A stretch of 55,640 bases of DNA from an uncultured Butyricicoccus sp. (GTDB lineage: Bacteria; Bacillota; Clostridia; Oscillospirales; Butyricicoccaceae), in NCBI GenBank assembly GCA_900547195.1, contig URFQ01000006.1, forward strand, positions 1 to 55,640, in the 5' to 3' direction. The position numbers and the translations under genes were made by a program. Below, piece by piece: positions 42,829 through 49,607 of the stretch. The number at the start of each line of letters is the position of its first letter. Position 1 is the first letter of the stretch. Under the pieces are notes generated by a model. It saw nothing but the letters and a program-made list of their open reading frames with translations, made no database searches and was not told the DNA's origin.

Positions 42829-43056
42829 ATGCGCGCGCTCCAACTGGCGACGCTGGGACTGTTTGGCCTGTTCGCGGTGCTCACCGTGTTCTTCCAGTTC
42901 CGCGTCGGAATGAAGGGCGGCGAAGCCGCTCGGAGCGACGACTCCGACTCTGCCCGGGACGCCGGGCGGAAATATTCCCGCCTTGCCGGACGCTGCGCCA
43001 TCCTTGCTGCGGTAATGCTTGTATTCTGCATGATCTGCGGCGCAATCAACCGATAA
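42829..43056 (+). CDS. Small two-helix membrane protein coupled to secG
   Basis: A 75-residue protein starting one base after the SecG stop (TAAAATG), so translation depends on coupling; no own ribosome binding site is visible. Helices at about 5-22 and 53-72 enclose an acidic Ser/Asp/Arg segment with DDSDSARDAGRKYSR. Function unknown. Confidence 0.6.
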   Translation: MRALQLATLGLFGLFAVLTVFFQFRVGMKGGEAARSDDSDSARDAGRKYSRLAGRCAILAAVMLVFCMICGAINR

Positions 43057-43104
43057 AAAACGCCCGGAAGGCAGCTGCTCATAGAAGGAAATAGGGCAGC
43101 TTCC

Positions 43105-43362
43105 CTACGGGGCGCGGAAAAGACGAGCGAGACGCGATTGCTTCTTGCCCGTCTTTTTTTCCGTATGCGGCTGGGCGCCATTTTCGAGGGCGGGAACGTA
43201 AAACGATTGCCCCTGCCGCAATCGCGTCTGTAAATCCGCATAAAGCAAAGCTTGTAAGCAGCCCTGAATATCGCCGTTAAAATGCCCTGCTACAAGGGCG
43301 GGCACACTTTATTCCATAGGGGAAACGGCGGCCTTGATGACGCGATGAACCGCCGCATGGCT
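43105..43362 (-). pseudogene. Remnant of a mobile-element protein (C-terminal fragment)
   Basis: Reading leftward from the AraC stop, the same frame continues SHAAVHRVIKAAVSPME, stop, SVPALVAGHFNGDIQG and LQALLYADLQTRLRQGQSFYVPAL to a normal-looking basic end KKQSRLARLFRAP. The coding character is good but there is no start and an internal stop. It looks like the tail of a conjugative-element or plasmid protein; the family is not certain. A possible hairpin AAAGACG.../CGTCTTTTTTT lies at the end. Confidence 0.4.
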
Positions 43363-44043
43363 TTAAAGTACTCTGTTTGGAGCAAAAGCCCTGCCCTTTA
43401 TGCGTAATGGTATCTTTCCTTGTTCTGTTTCAAAAAAATCACTGCTTCCTGTCATTTCGTGAAATGCCATAACTCCGATTGCAATATCAGCGTCTTTTAA
43501 AATCAAGGCGCGTCCGTTGCTGATATATTCTTGTAACTTTTCCAGATGTTCTACCTCGTCCAGATGCGGAAAACCGTCAACCGCAAGACGAACGAGTTTT
43601 ATCCACTCTGGAATATCATCATTTGTCGCAAAGGTGATCTTTTGCTGCCAACCGTTTTGTTTTTCTACATTCGTGGGATTCTCATTCAAAACATATCTGA
43701 GCTGCAACGGATAAAATTCTTTTTCCTCCCTGTATTGATTGGGAGATTTCTTATACATGGCTTTAAAAATATCGGAAAAAGCCTGCTGGCTCCCATATCC
43801 GGCAATCAACGCAATTTCAAGAATCGGCCTATCAGAAAAAACAAGCAGCTTTGCAGCTTCGGTCAGCCGCCGCCTCTGAACATAAGTCTGTATGGTTAAG
43901 CCGACGGTATTTGTAAACATCCGGTGCAAATGGTATTTTGAATAATGCACTCCATTTGCAACCGTTTTTAAATCAAGTTTTTCCTGCAAATAGTCCTCGA
44001 TATAGCCGATTGCTGCCATTACAATTTTAATATTATTTGACAT
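43363..44043 (-). CDS. AraC-family regulator with truncated GNAT-like tail
   Basis: A 226-residue protein. Residues 1-105 are an AraC DNA-binding domain: LKTVANGVHYSKYHLHRMFTNTVGLTIQTYVQRRRLTEAAKLL and IALIAGYGSQQAFSDIFKAMYKKSPNQYR. Residues 130-205 resemble the first half of a GNAT domain, ending at SSDFFE. After this the sequence (GKIPLRIKGRAFAPNRVL) leads in frame into the mobile-element remnant, so the GNAT half has probably been cut off. Base composition is more AT-rich than the core genes. It is divergent from a GNAT gene at 44170. Confidence 0.8.
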   Translation of the reverse strand: MSNNIKIVMAAIGYIEDYLQEKLDLKTVANGVHYSKYHLHRMFTNTVGLTIQTYVQRRRLTEAAKLLVFSDRPILEIALIAGYGSQQAFSDIFKAMYKKSPNQYREEKEFYPLQLRYVLNENPTNVEKQNGWQQKITFATNDDIPEWIKLVRLAVDGFPHLDEVEHLEKLQEYISNGRALILKDADIAIGVMAFHEMTGSSDFFETEQGKIPLRIKGRAFAPNRVL

Positions 44044-44169
44044 TGCAGCCTGATCCTCCTTTCACACCGTATTATAGCAAAAAATTTTGTCCTGCTTTTC
44101 ATATATCTTGCGGTTTTCTCAGGTGTAAGACCGCTTATACCAATCAGAATTTGCGAGGAATACAATAGT

Positions 44170-44664
44170 ATGGAAATACGCCATATAAAAAACTCTGATG
44201 ATTTATTTGCAATCAGCCGTATTTATGAACGCAGCTGGAAATATGCATATAGCGGCATTATTCCCAAAAGCTATCTTGACGGCATTTCATCCGGAAAATG
44301 GGTCCCGCATTTAGACAATGCGAAAATGAACACGCTTGTTGCTGTCGAAAAAGGTGAATTCATTGGCACAGCAAGTTATTGTAAGTCAAGGTTTTCCGAT
44401 TTTAAGGATTTTGGAGAAATTGTATCAATTTATTTTTTGCCCGAATATATGGGAAAAGGTTATGGAAAAAAGCTAATAAAAGCTGTTATCGAAGAATTGA
44501 TGAAGCTTGGTTATCGAGATATTCTTTTGTGGGTCTTAGAGGATAACAAAAGAGCCAGGGTTTTTTATGAAAAGGCAGGCTTTACCTTTGGTAATTGTTT
44601 TTTGGATGACAACATCGGCGGAAAAAAATTGCGGGAAGCTCTGTACTGCTATCATATTGTTTAA
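44170..44664 (+). CDS. GNAT acetyltransferase, horizontally acquired
   Basis: A 164-residue GNAT. SRIYERSWKYAYSGIIPKSYLDGIS is typical of the N-terminus, and the acetyl-CoA motif is PEYMGKGYGKKLIKAV (about 97-112), then VFYEKAGF. AT-rich codon use (many AAA, ATT, TTT) contrasts with neighbours, suggesting transfer from a low-GC Firmicute. The substrate could be an amino sugar, an amino acid or a ribosomal protein. No strong ribosome binding site is seen (GAGGAA lies eight to twelve bases upstream). Confidence 0.85.
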   Translation: MEIRHIKNSDDLFAISRIYERSWKYAYSGIIPKSYLDGISSGKWVPHLDNAKMNTLVAVEKGEFIGTASYCKSRFSDFKDFGEIVSIYFLPEYMGKGYGKKLIKAVIEELMKLGYRDILLWVLEDNKRARVFYEKAGFTFGNCFLDDNIGGKKLREALYCYHIV

Positions 44665-44830
44665 ATCCCAGCTTGTCAGACCAAGAATAATCCGGGGTGA
44701 GACAGCACTTCAGGCTGTACATCCTGCGCCCCCCTGTAGTATCACCGTCCTCCAGCAGGCTCCATTCTATCACAAATGAGCCGCCAGCTGCTGTGTAGTA
44801 GGCAGTGAATTCCCCCTTTACACCATTGCT
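44665..44830 (-). pseudogene. Coding-like fragment
   Basis: The minus strand reads VSNGVKGEFTAYYTAAGGSF, then EWSLLEDGDTTGG and RRMYSLKCCLTPDYSWSDKLGF without interruption but without start or proper end. It looks like a broken piece of a larger protein. Between 44830 and 45243 only a hairpin (GGCATAG/CTATGCC near 44845) and no credible gene were found. Confidence 0.3.
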
Positions 44831-45243
44831 TACGCAAGCGCAACGGCATAGCCTGTCAAAGCTATGCCGTCTTATTAAAACATTCTTATGCTGTTTTACG
44901 CGTGCCGCCCCAAAAACGTTTTTTGCTTTCCGGATGAAAAAACCGCCCTCTGATTCGAAGGCGGTTTTTCATTGGCGGTTCACAATACACACGAAAAGGA
45001 GGGAATCCAAAGAGGAATGGTGTGAACCGCCTGTTTGTTGGGTTCCTGAAACGGGAGGGCTCCCGGCACTGACGGCGTACCGCGACGCCCGGAACCGGCT
45101 GTCGCCAGGCGGCCGCTGTATGGAGAATGCCCGGATTTGTAACAGCATCACCCGGCGCGCTGGAATCCAATTCAGGGAGAGCGCGGCCGCCGGGAGCGGA
45201 GAACCCAGCGGCCGCATTTGGAAAGGGAAGGGCAAAATGAACG

Positions 45244-45459
45244 TTATTTGGGCATACGGATGGGATACAGGCCTATCGGAAATCCACGTTCCTGCTGCAG
45301 GGAATTGTAACGATCGTCGGACATTGCTGCATTCATGCGGCAATCCGGGCAAATAATATGTTTTGCATACCATTCGGCCTTTTTCGCCCTTTCTTCGGTC
45401 TGTCCGGTAATATCCATGGTACGGATGTGTCCACAGCGGAACTTCACTTCATGCAGCAT
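45244..45459 (-). CDS. Small Cys/His zinc-binding protein
   Basis: A 71-residue protein. FRCGH near the N-terminus and IICPDC near residue 39 form a probable zinc site, separated by the basic helix TEERAKKAEWYAKH. Small proteins of this layout are frequent on Clostridial conjugative elements. AAGGAGA lies about ten bases before the ATG. The C-terminal 25 residues may be altered by truncation. Confidence 0.6.
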   Translation of the reverse strand: MLHEVKFRCGHIRTMDITGQTEERAKKAEWYAKHIICPDCRMNAAMSDDRYNSLQQERGFPIGLYPIRMPK

Positions 45460-45843
45460 TCTACAGTTCTCCTTCCTATATCTTCTCGTCTGGCTGTGCG
45501 GAAAGTTTCAGCTTTCTACACAGGAAAACGGGATGATACTGTCCGTTTTCCATGGCCATACATACATTTTTATTGTTAAAAAATATTTGTCTTTATAGTG
45601 AAATCGGTTTCAACTTTTGTGCTTATATTATAGGGTACTGGAAATTATATTTCAATGATCACTTTGCACAAATTTATATAATTTTTATTGTGCTTTTACT
45701 ATATTTTTTCATTCAATTTTACTTTGTGGAATCGTATGTTTCTACAAATACCCAATGTAATATTTTCTATTTTTATTACAACCTCTTGCAGTTTCCCACA
45801 AAACACGGTATCCTTATTTCAGAACAAATCGCGGAGTGAAACT
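45460..45843. other. AT-rich gene-free stretch
   Basis: About 380 bases of very AT-rich sequence between the zinc-binding peptide and the ArsC-like gene. Reading frames are short and hydrophobic only because of TTT/ATT runs. No promoter could be chosen with confidence. The composition shift marks the edge of the accessory patch. Confidence 0.5.
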
Positions 45844-46179
45844 ATGAATATTCAGATTTTTGGAAAATCCAAATGTTTTGATACCAAAAAGGCCGAACGC
45901 TGGTTTAAAGAGCGCAAAATCAAATTCCAATCCATTGACCTCATGAAATACGGCATGTCAAATGGGGAATTTACTTCGGTGTGCCGTGCTGTGGGCGGGT
46001 TTGAAGCGCTGATCGATCCCAAGGCCAAGGACGCTGCCACGCTGCGCTACCTGGCCGACGATACGGCCAAGATCGAGCGCCTGCTGGACGACCCGAAGCT
46101 CATGCGCACCCCAGTGGTGCGAAACGGCAAACAGGCTACGGTGGGGTATTGCCCTGAAGTCTGGGAAACCTGGGAATAG
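45844..46179 (+). CDS. ArsC/Spx family protein
   Basis: A 111-residue thioredoxin-fold protein of the arsenate reductase ArsC family. It starts MNIQIFGKSKCFDTKKAERWFKERKIKFQSIDL with a single active-site Cys (Cys11), and ends with LMRTPVVRNGKQATVGY, the cis-Pro region and substrate Arg. No other arsenic genes are near, so a Spx-like or general disulfide role is possible. Start at 45844 follows GCGGAG. Confidence 0.85.
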   Translation: MNIQIFGKSKCFDTKKAERWFKERKIKFQSIDLMKYGMSNGEFTSVCRAVGGFEALIDPKAKDAATLRYLADDTAKIERLLDDPKLMRTPVVRNGKQATVGYCPEVWETWE

Positions 46180-46183
46180 CGGG

Positions 46184-46237
46184 CTTTCCACAGCGTTATA
46201 CACAGCTTGGGGATAACCCTGTGGAAACTTTGGATAA
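46184..46237. other. Cluster of five DnaA-box-like 9-mers
   Basis: CTTTCCACA (46184-46192), TTATACACA (46196-46204), and in reverse orientation TGGGGATAA (46208-46216), TGTGGAAAC (46220-46228) and TTTGGATAA (46229-46237). Each differs from TTATCCACA/TGTGGATAA at one or two positions. There is no dnaA or dnaN gene here. Confidence 0.45.
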
Positions 46238-46243
46238 CTCACA

Positions 46244-46277
46244 AAAAGAGAGGGCGGAAGGGCCCTCTCTTTTTTTA
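46244..46277 (+). terminator. Terminator of the ArsC-like gene
   Basis: AGAGAGGGC pairs with GCCCTCTCT, followed by a run of seven T. Confidence 0.9.
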
Positions 46278-46285
46278 TTGCGTCC

Positions 46286-46314
46286 TTGCGCATTTTGCCG
46301 GATTCTGTTATACT
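46286..46314 (+). promoter_or_regulatory. Promoter of the small hydrophobic peptide
   Basis: TTGCGC (46286-46291), 17 bases, TATACT (46309-46314). Transcription would start near 46321. Confidence 0.7.
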
Positions 46315-46371
46315 TTTCCCAAGGCTCTGTCCCAGACGGCAGACGGCGGTTACTCCCTTGCAAAGGGGGTG

Positions 46372-46452
46372 ATGCTTTTGTGGCTTAAAGTCCTCCGGAT
46401 TCTGATATGCGTAGCTTTTTGGCTGTACATATCCACCATAAATGCAAAGTAA
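46372..46452 (+). CDS. Small hydrophobic peptide, type I toxin-like
   Basis: A 26-residue peptide starting MLLWLKVLRILICVAFW and ending STINAK: one membrane helix with a basic start, as in Fst/TxpA/BsrG-like and other holin-like type I toxins. AAAGGGGGTG lies just before the ATG and can pair locally with CCCTT, which would hide it. The mRNA ends at the hairpin at 46446-46485. An antisense promoter reads back over its 3' end. Confidence 0.65.
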   Translation: MLLWLKVLRILICVAFWLYISTINAK

Positions 46453-46531
46453 CCGCCCCTACGACCAAATAGATGCGGTTACTTTATACCAATTTTTTTA
46501 GGCCGCCGTCTGCCGGCAGAGCCCTTTTTCT
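46440..46531 (-). ncRNA. Antisense RNA, probable antitoxin
   Basis: Predicted transcript of about 90 bases from the strong minus-strand promoter at 46538-46566, running over the 3' end of the toxin mRNA to the shared hairpin. Its 5' part (GGCTCTG...GACGGCGG, 46501-46523) repeats the sequence of the toxin mRNA 5' part (46323-46349). Confidence 0.55.
46446..46499. terminator. Shared terminator of toxin and antisense RNA
   Basis: AAAGTAACCGC pairs with GCGGTTACTTT around an 18-base loop; the plus-strand tail has TTTTTTT at 46493-46499. The stem overlaps the toxin stop codon. Confidence 0.75.
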
Positions 46532-46537
46532 GCTTTC

Positions 46538-46566
46538 AGTATACCTGCTGCCTGCGCGTTTGTCAA
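46538..46566 (-). promoter_or_regulatory. Antisense RNA promoter, near-consensus
   Basis: On the minus strand TTGACA (46561-46566), 17 bases, TATACT (46538-46543). The -35 box sits in the loop of the terminator at 46550-46583. Confidence 0.8.
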
Positions 46567-46583
46567 CCGCGCAGGCGTTTTTT
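46550..46583 (+). terminator. Second plus-strand terminator
   Basis: GCCTGCGCG pairs with CGCGCAGGC around TTTGTCAAC and is followed by GTTTTTT. It blocks readthrough into the convergent phosphonate operon. Confidence 0.8.
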
Positions 46584-47364
46584 ATCCCTCGATCTGCGCC
46601 AGCACGCCCGGCAGCTCGCTGAGGTTCTGGATGACAAAATCCGCGCCGTTGTCCCGGTACAGCCTCGCCGCCTTCTGAAGCACATGCTCACGCGCCAGCC
46701 CGTCCATAGCGTCGTATTCCTCCATGGTCACGCCAGCCGCAGAGCTGCCCTCCAGGATGCCGACCGTCCATACGCCGGCGTTTACGCCTTCCTGGATATC
46801 AGACGCGGTATCGCCGATTTTAACCGCTGCGCGTACCGAAGAGACCTCCAGCGCCGCCAAATTTTCAAAGATCATGTAGGGGAACGGGCGGCCTTTTCCA
46901 TTCGTTGAATCCGGGCTGAACCAGCAATCCGGGGCATAGCCGCGCTTTGCCGCCTCCGGCGCCACAATCGACATCATTGCATCGTTATACCCGGTGGTTG
47001 AGCCAATTTTATACCCCTTTGCGCGCAGCTGCGCCACGGTATCGAGTACATACGGCTTAGGCGTTGCAAACTCATGCAGAATCGTCATCAGTTTGGACGC
47101 AAAGATATCGTGCATGGCCTTCACATCCCGTTCGGTAAACAGGCGTCCATGGACGCGCTTCCATTCCGCGGCCAGGCGCGGCATGTTCAGCATGGTACGG
47201 ATGTGATCAATTTTCAGCATGCCCATGGGCGCGCGGGTCTCTTCCATGGTCGGTTCCAGACCATACTGGCGGAACACCTCCTGAAACGCACGCACCGGGG
47301 CAAAGGAACCATAATCGACCGTCGTACCCGCCCAGTCAAAAATTAACGCTTCAATGTTTGCCAT
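46582..47364 (-). CDS. phnX: Phosphonoacetaldehyde hydrolase
   Basis: A 260-residue HAD-superfamily enzyme splitting phosphonoacetaldehyde into acetaldehyde and phosphate. The nucleophile is Asp10 in LIFDWAGTTVDYGSFAPV, and the Schiff-base lysine is Lys51 in PMGMLKIDHIRTML, both as in the Bacillus cereus enzyme. IGSTTGYNDAMM and KIGDTASDIQEG complete the site. The start is the ATG at 47364, two bases after the phnW stop, with AAGGAG inside phnW. It ends the operon. Confidence 0.95.
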   Translation of the reverse strand: MANIEALIFDWAGTTVDYGSFAPVRAFQEVFRQYGLEPTMEETRAPMGMLKIDHIRTMLNMPRLAAEWKRVHGRLFTERDVKAMHDIFASKLMTILHEFATPKPYVLDTVAQLRAKGYKIGSTTGYNDAMMSIVAPEAAKRGYAPDCWFSPDSTNGKGRPFPYMIFENLAALEVSSVRAAVKIGDTASDIQEGVNAGVWTVGILEGSSAAGVTMEEYDAMDGLAREHVLQKAARLYRDNGADFVIQNLSELPGVLAQIEG

Positions 47365-47365
47365 A

Positions 47366-48463
47366 CTATCCACGCTCCTTCCGGTAGTCTTCAATGATTG
47401 AGAGCACTTTTTTGATGTCCTCCGGATAGATTTCGCCAATGGTGCCAATGCGGAAGGTCTCCGCATCAGTCACTTTTCCAGGATAAATCGCGTAGCCGCG
47501 CGCTTTGATATAGGAATAAAAATCCTGAAAATCAATCTGCACGCCTTCCGGATAAAAAAACGTCGTGATGACCGGCCCCTGCCATGCGCTGTCAATGTAC
47601 GTGGGGAAGCCCAGTTTGCGCATGCCCTCGACGAGCAGGCGGTTATTTTCCGCATAGCGCGCGTGCCGCGCCGCGACGCCGCCTTCCGCGTCCAGCTCCT
47701 CCATCGCTTTGGCGAAGGCCAGCACGACATGGGTGGGGGAAGTAAAGCGCCATTTGCCGTCCTTCTCCTGTCCGGCCCACTGGTCGTAAAGGTCGAGGGA
47801 AAGCGAACGTGCCTGACCCTTGCACCGTTCAAGCGCCGTCCTGCGCGCGAGGATAAAAGAAAACCCGGGCACGCCCTGAATGCATTTGTTGGCGCTTGAA
47901 ACCAGGAAATCCGCACCGATTTCAGGCAGGCACATCGGCACGCCGCCAAACGAGCTCATCGCATCCACAATCATGGTTTTCCCGGCCTTTTTCACGATGT
48001 GCGCCACCCCTTCGATATCGTTCAGGATGCCGCTCGTGGTCTCGCTGTGCACCATGGCAACATGGGTGATGGCCGGGTCTTCCCGCAGGTATTCCGCCAC
48101 GCGCGCCGGGGCAGGGGAGCGGTCATAGCGCTCCACATAATGGACAAAGTTCAGTCCCGCATGTTTTGCAATTTCCACCATGCGTGCGCCGTAAGCGCCG
48201 TTTGAGCAAATGAGCACTTTATCGTCCGGGCCGACCGATGAGGTGAGCACCGATTCCACACCAAAGGTGCCGCTGCCCTGCATCAGCACGGCGGTATACT
48301 CGGTTTCATCCGCTTCCGCGAGCTTTACCAGCCCGCGGCGGATGCGCTGGGTGATGTGTTTGTAATCGTCGTCCCACGTGCAGTGGTCAAAGAGCATTTC
48401 ACGCTTTACGGTGTCGGTGGTGGTCAGCGGACCGGGGGTCAGAAGCTTATACGTGATAGCCAT
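47366..48463 (-). CDS. phnW: 2-aminoethylphosphonate--pyruvate transaminase
   Basis: A 365-residue class V aminotransferase that makes phosphonoacetaldehyde and alanine. It begins KLLTPGPLTTTDTVKREMLFDHCTWDDDYK, typical of PhnW, has IVDAMSSFGG with the PLP-binding Asp, and SSANKCIQGVPGFSF with the PLP lysine (about residue 193). The start is the ATG at 48463 after AAAGGA. Confidence 0.95.
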   Translation of the reverse strand: MAITYKLLTPGPLTTTDTVKREMLFDHCTWDDDYKHITQRIRRGLVKLAEADETEYTAVLMQGSGTFGVESVLTSSVGPDDKVLICSNGAYGARMVEIAKHAGLNFVHYVERYDRSPAPARVAEYLREDPAITHVAMVHSETTSGILNDIEGVAHIVKKAGKTMIVDAMSSFGGVPMCLPEIGADFLVSSANKCIQGVPGFSFILARRTALERCKGQARSLSLDLYDQWAGQEKDGKWRFTSPTHVVLAFAKAMEELDAEGGVAARHARYAENNRLLVEGMRKLGFPTYIDSAWQGPVITTFFYPEGVQIDFQDFYSYIKARGYAIYPGKVTDAETFRIGTIGEIYPEDIKKVLSIIEDYRKERG

Positions 48464-48554
48464 CGGAAATTTTCCTTTCATAGGTTTTGGAACAGGGGAA
48501 TGCCCGGCGGGGAGGAGTCGCCCGCCGGACAAAGAGAGAAGAGAGAGATTGTGT

Positions 48555-49607
48555 TTATCCCTGGGCAGCCTGTTTGCATTCGTCAGAGAATGCGGTGTGC
48601 TCCTTCAGGAGTTCGACGGTCAGCTTTTCCGGGAATACCTTCGGGTAAGCGGACTTGGTCGCAGAGGTCGCTTCCTCACCCTCGTATAAAGCGTTCGGAT
48701 AGGTCTGGATCAGCTCGGCGCGCGCCTTCTCGATGATGCACTGCGCCATCTCCATGGCCTTTGCGTTGGTCTTATCCCCCTTGTCGATGACCGCCACCGA
48801 CTCGGTCAGGCGGAAGTTGCCCTCGGTCGGGTCAACGTAGTCGATCGGCAAGCCGGCTTCCTTATCGGCCACCGCCTGATGGCGCAAGCCGAAACCAACC
48901 GCCACTTCGCCGGCGCGGCATTTCTTGAGCGGCGCGGAACCGGAGGATTCAATGTGCGGACCGGCGTTTTTGAAGATGCCGGTCAGTACTTCCTTGCCCA
49001 CGTCGCCGGTGCCGTAAGCATCTACGACAGCCTGCACGAGCAGCCATGCGGTGGAAGAGCTGTTGATATCAGTAACCGAAATCATGTCCTTGTAGACCGG
49101 GTTGGCCATATCCTTCAGGCAGGTCGGCATGGGCAGGTTGTTTGCCGCGAGCACCTCGGTGTTCACAATGATGGCGCCCTCCTGCGCAGTGATCGGGGCA
49201 TAGAAGGAGGGGAACTGCTCAAGGGTCTTGGGAGTAAAGGCCAGGTCGAGGAACATCTTGTTCTGCGCCTGCGCGGAATCGAGGTAGTACGAACTCATAG
49301 TCACCAGATCGGCCTCAATATCCTTGCCCTCGGCGAGCAGCTTGCCGCCCAGCTCGGAGGTGCCGAAGACCTGCACCATGTACTGATCCTTGAAGCCGTT
49401 TGCGTCCAGCGCGTTCTGCATGGCCGCAATCGCTTCGTCATCGGCGTTGGTGTACAGGATCACCTGCTCATCAGACGGCGTGCCGGAGACAGAAGCGCCG
49501 TCTGCGCTGGTGGAACCGCCCGCGCCGCCGCAGCCGGCGAGCAGGGACAGGGACAGAGCGCCGGAAAGTGCCAGCGCGGACAATCTGCGGAAGTTAAAGT
49601 GCTGCAT
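48555..49607 (-). CDS. 2-aminoethylphosphonate ABC transporter binding lipoprotein
   Basis: A 350-residue substrate-binding protein. The signal peptide ends LSLLAGC (Cys about 26). It belongs to the iron/AEP-type family: VILYTNADDEAIAAMQNAL, LVTMSSYYLDSAQAQNKMF, ITDINSSSTAWLL-like VTDINSSSTAW and GEVAVGFGLRHQAVADKEAGLPIDYVDPTEG. Position in an operon with phnW and phnX points to 2-aminoethylphosphonate (PhnS2-like). Its ATG overlaps the permease end by 14 bases. Confidence 0.9.
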   Translation of the reverse strand: MQHFNFRRLSALALSGALSLSLLAGCGGAGGSTSADGASVSGTPSDEQVILYTNADDEAIAAMQNALDANGFKDQYMVQVFGTSELGGKLLAEGKDIEADLVTMSSYYLDSAQAQNKMFLDLAFTPKTLEQFPSFYAPITAQEGAIIVNTEVLAANNLPMPTCLKDMANPVYKDMISVTDINSSSTAWLLVQAVVDAYGTGDVGKEVLTGIFKNAGPHIESSGSAPLKKCRAGEVAVGFGLRHQAVADKEAGLPIDYVDPTEGNFRLTESVAVIDKGDKTNAKAMEMAQCIIEKARAELIQTYPNALYEGEEATSATKSAYPKVFPEKLTVELLKEHTAFSDECKQAAQG

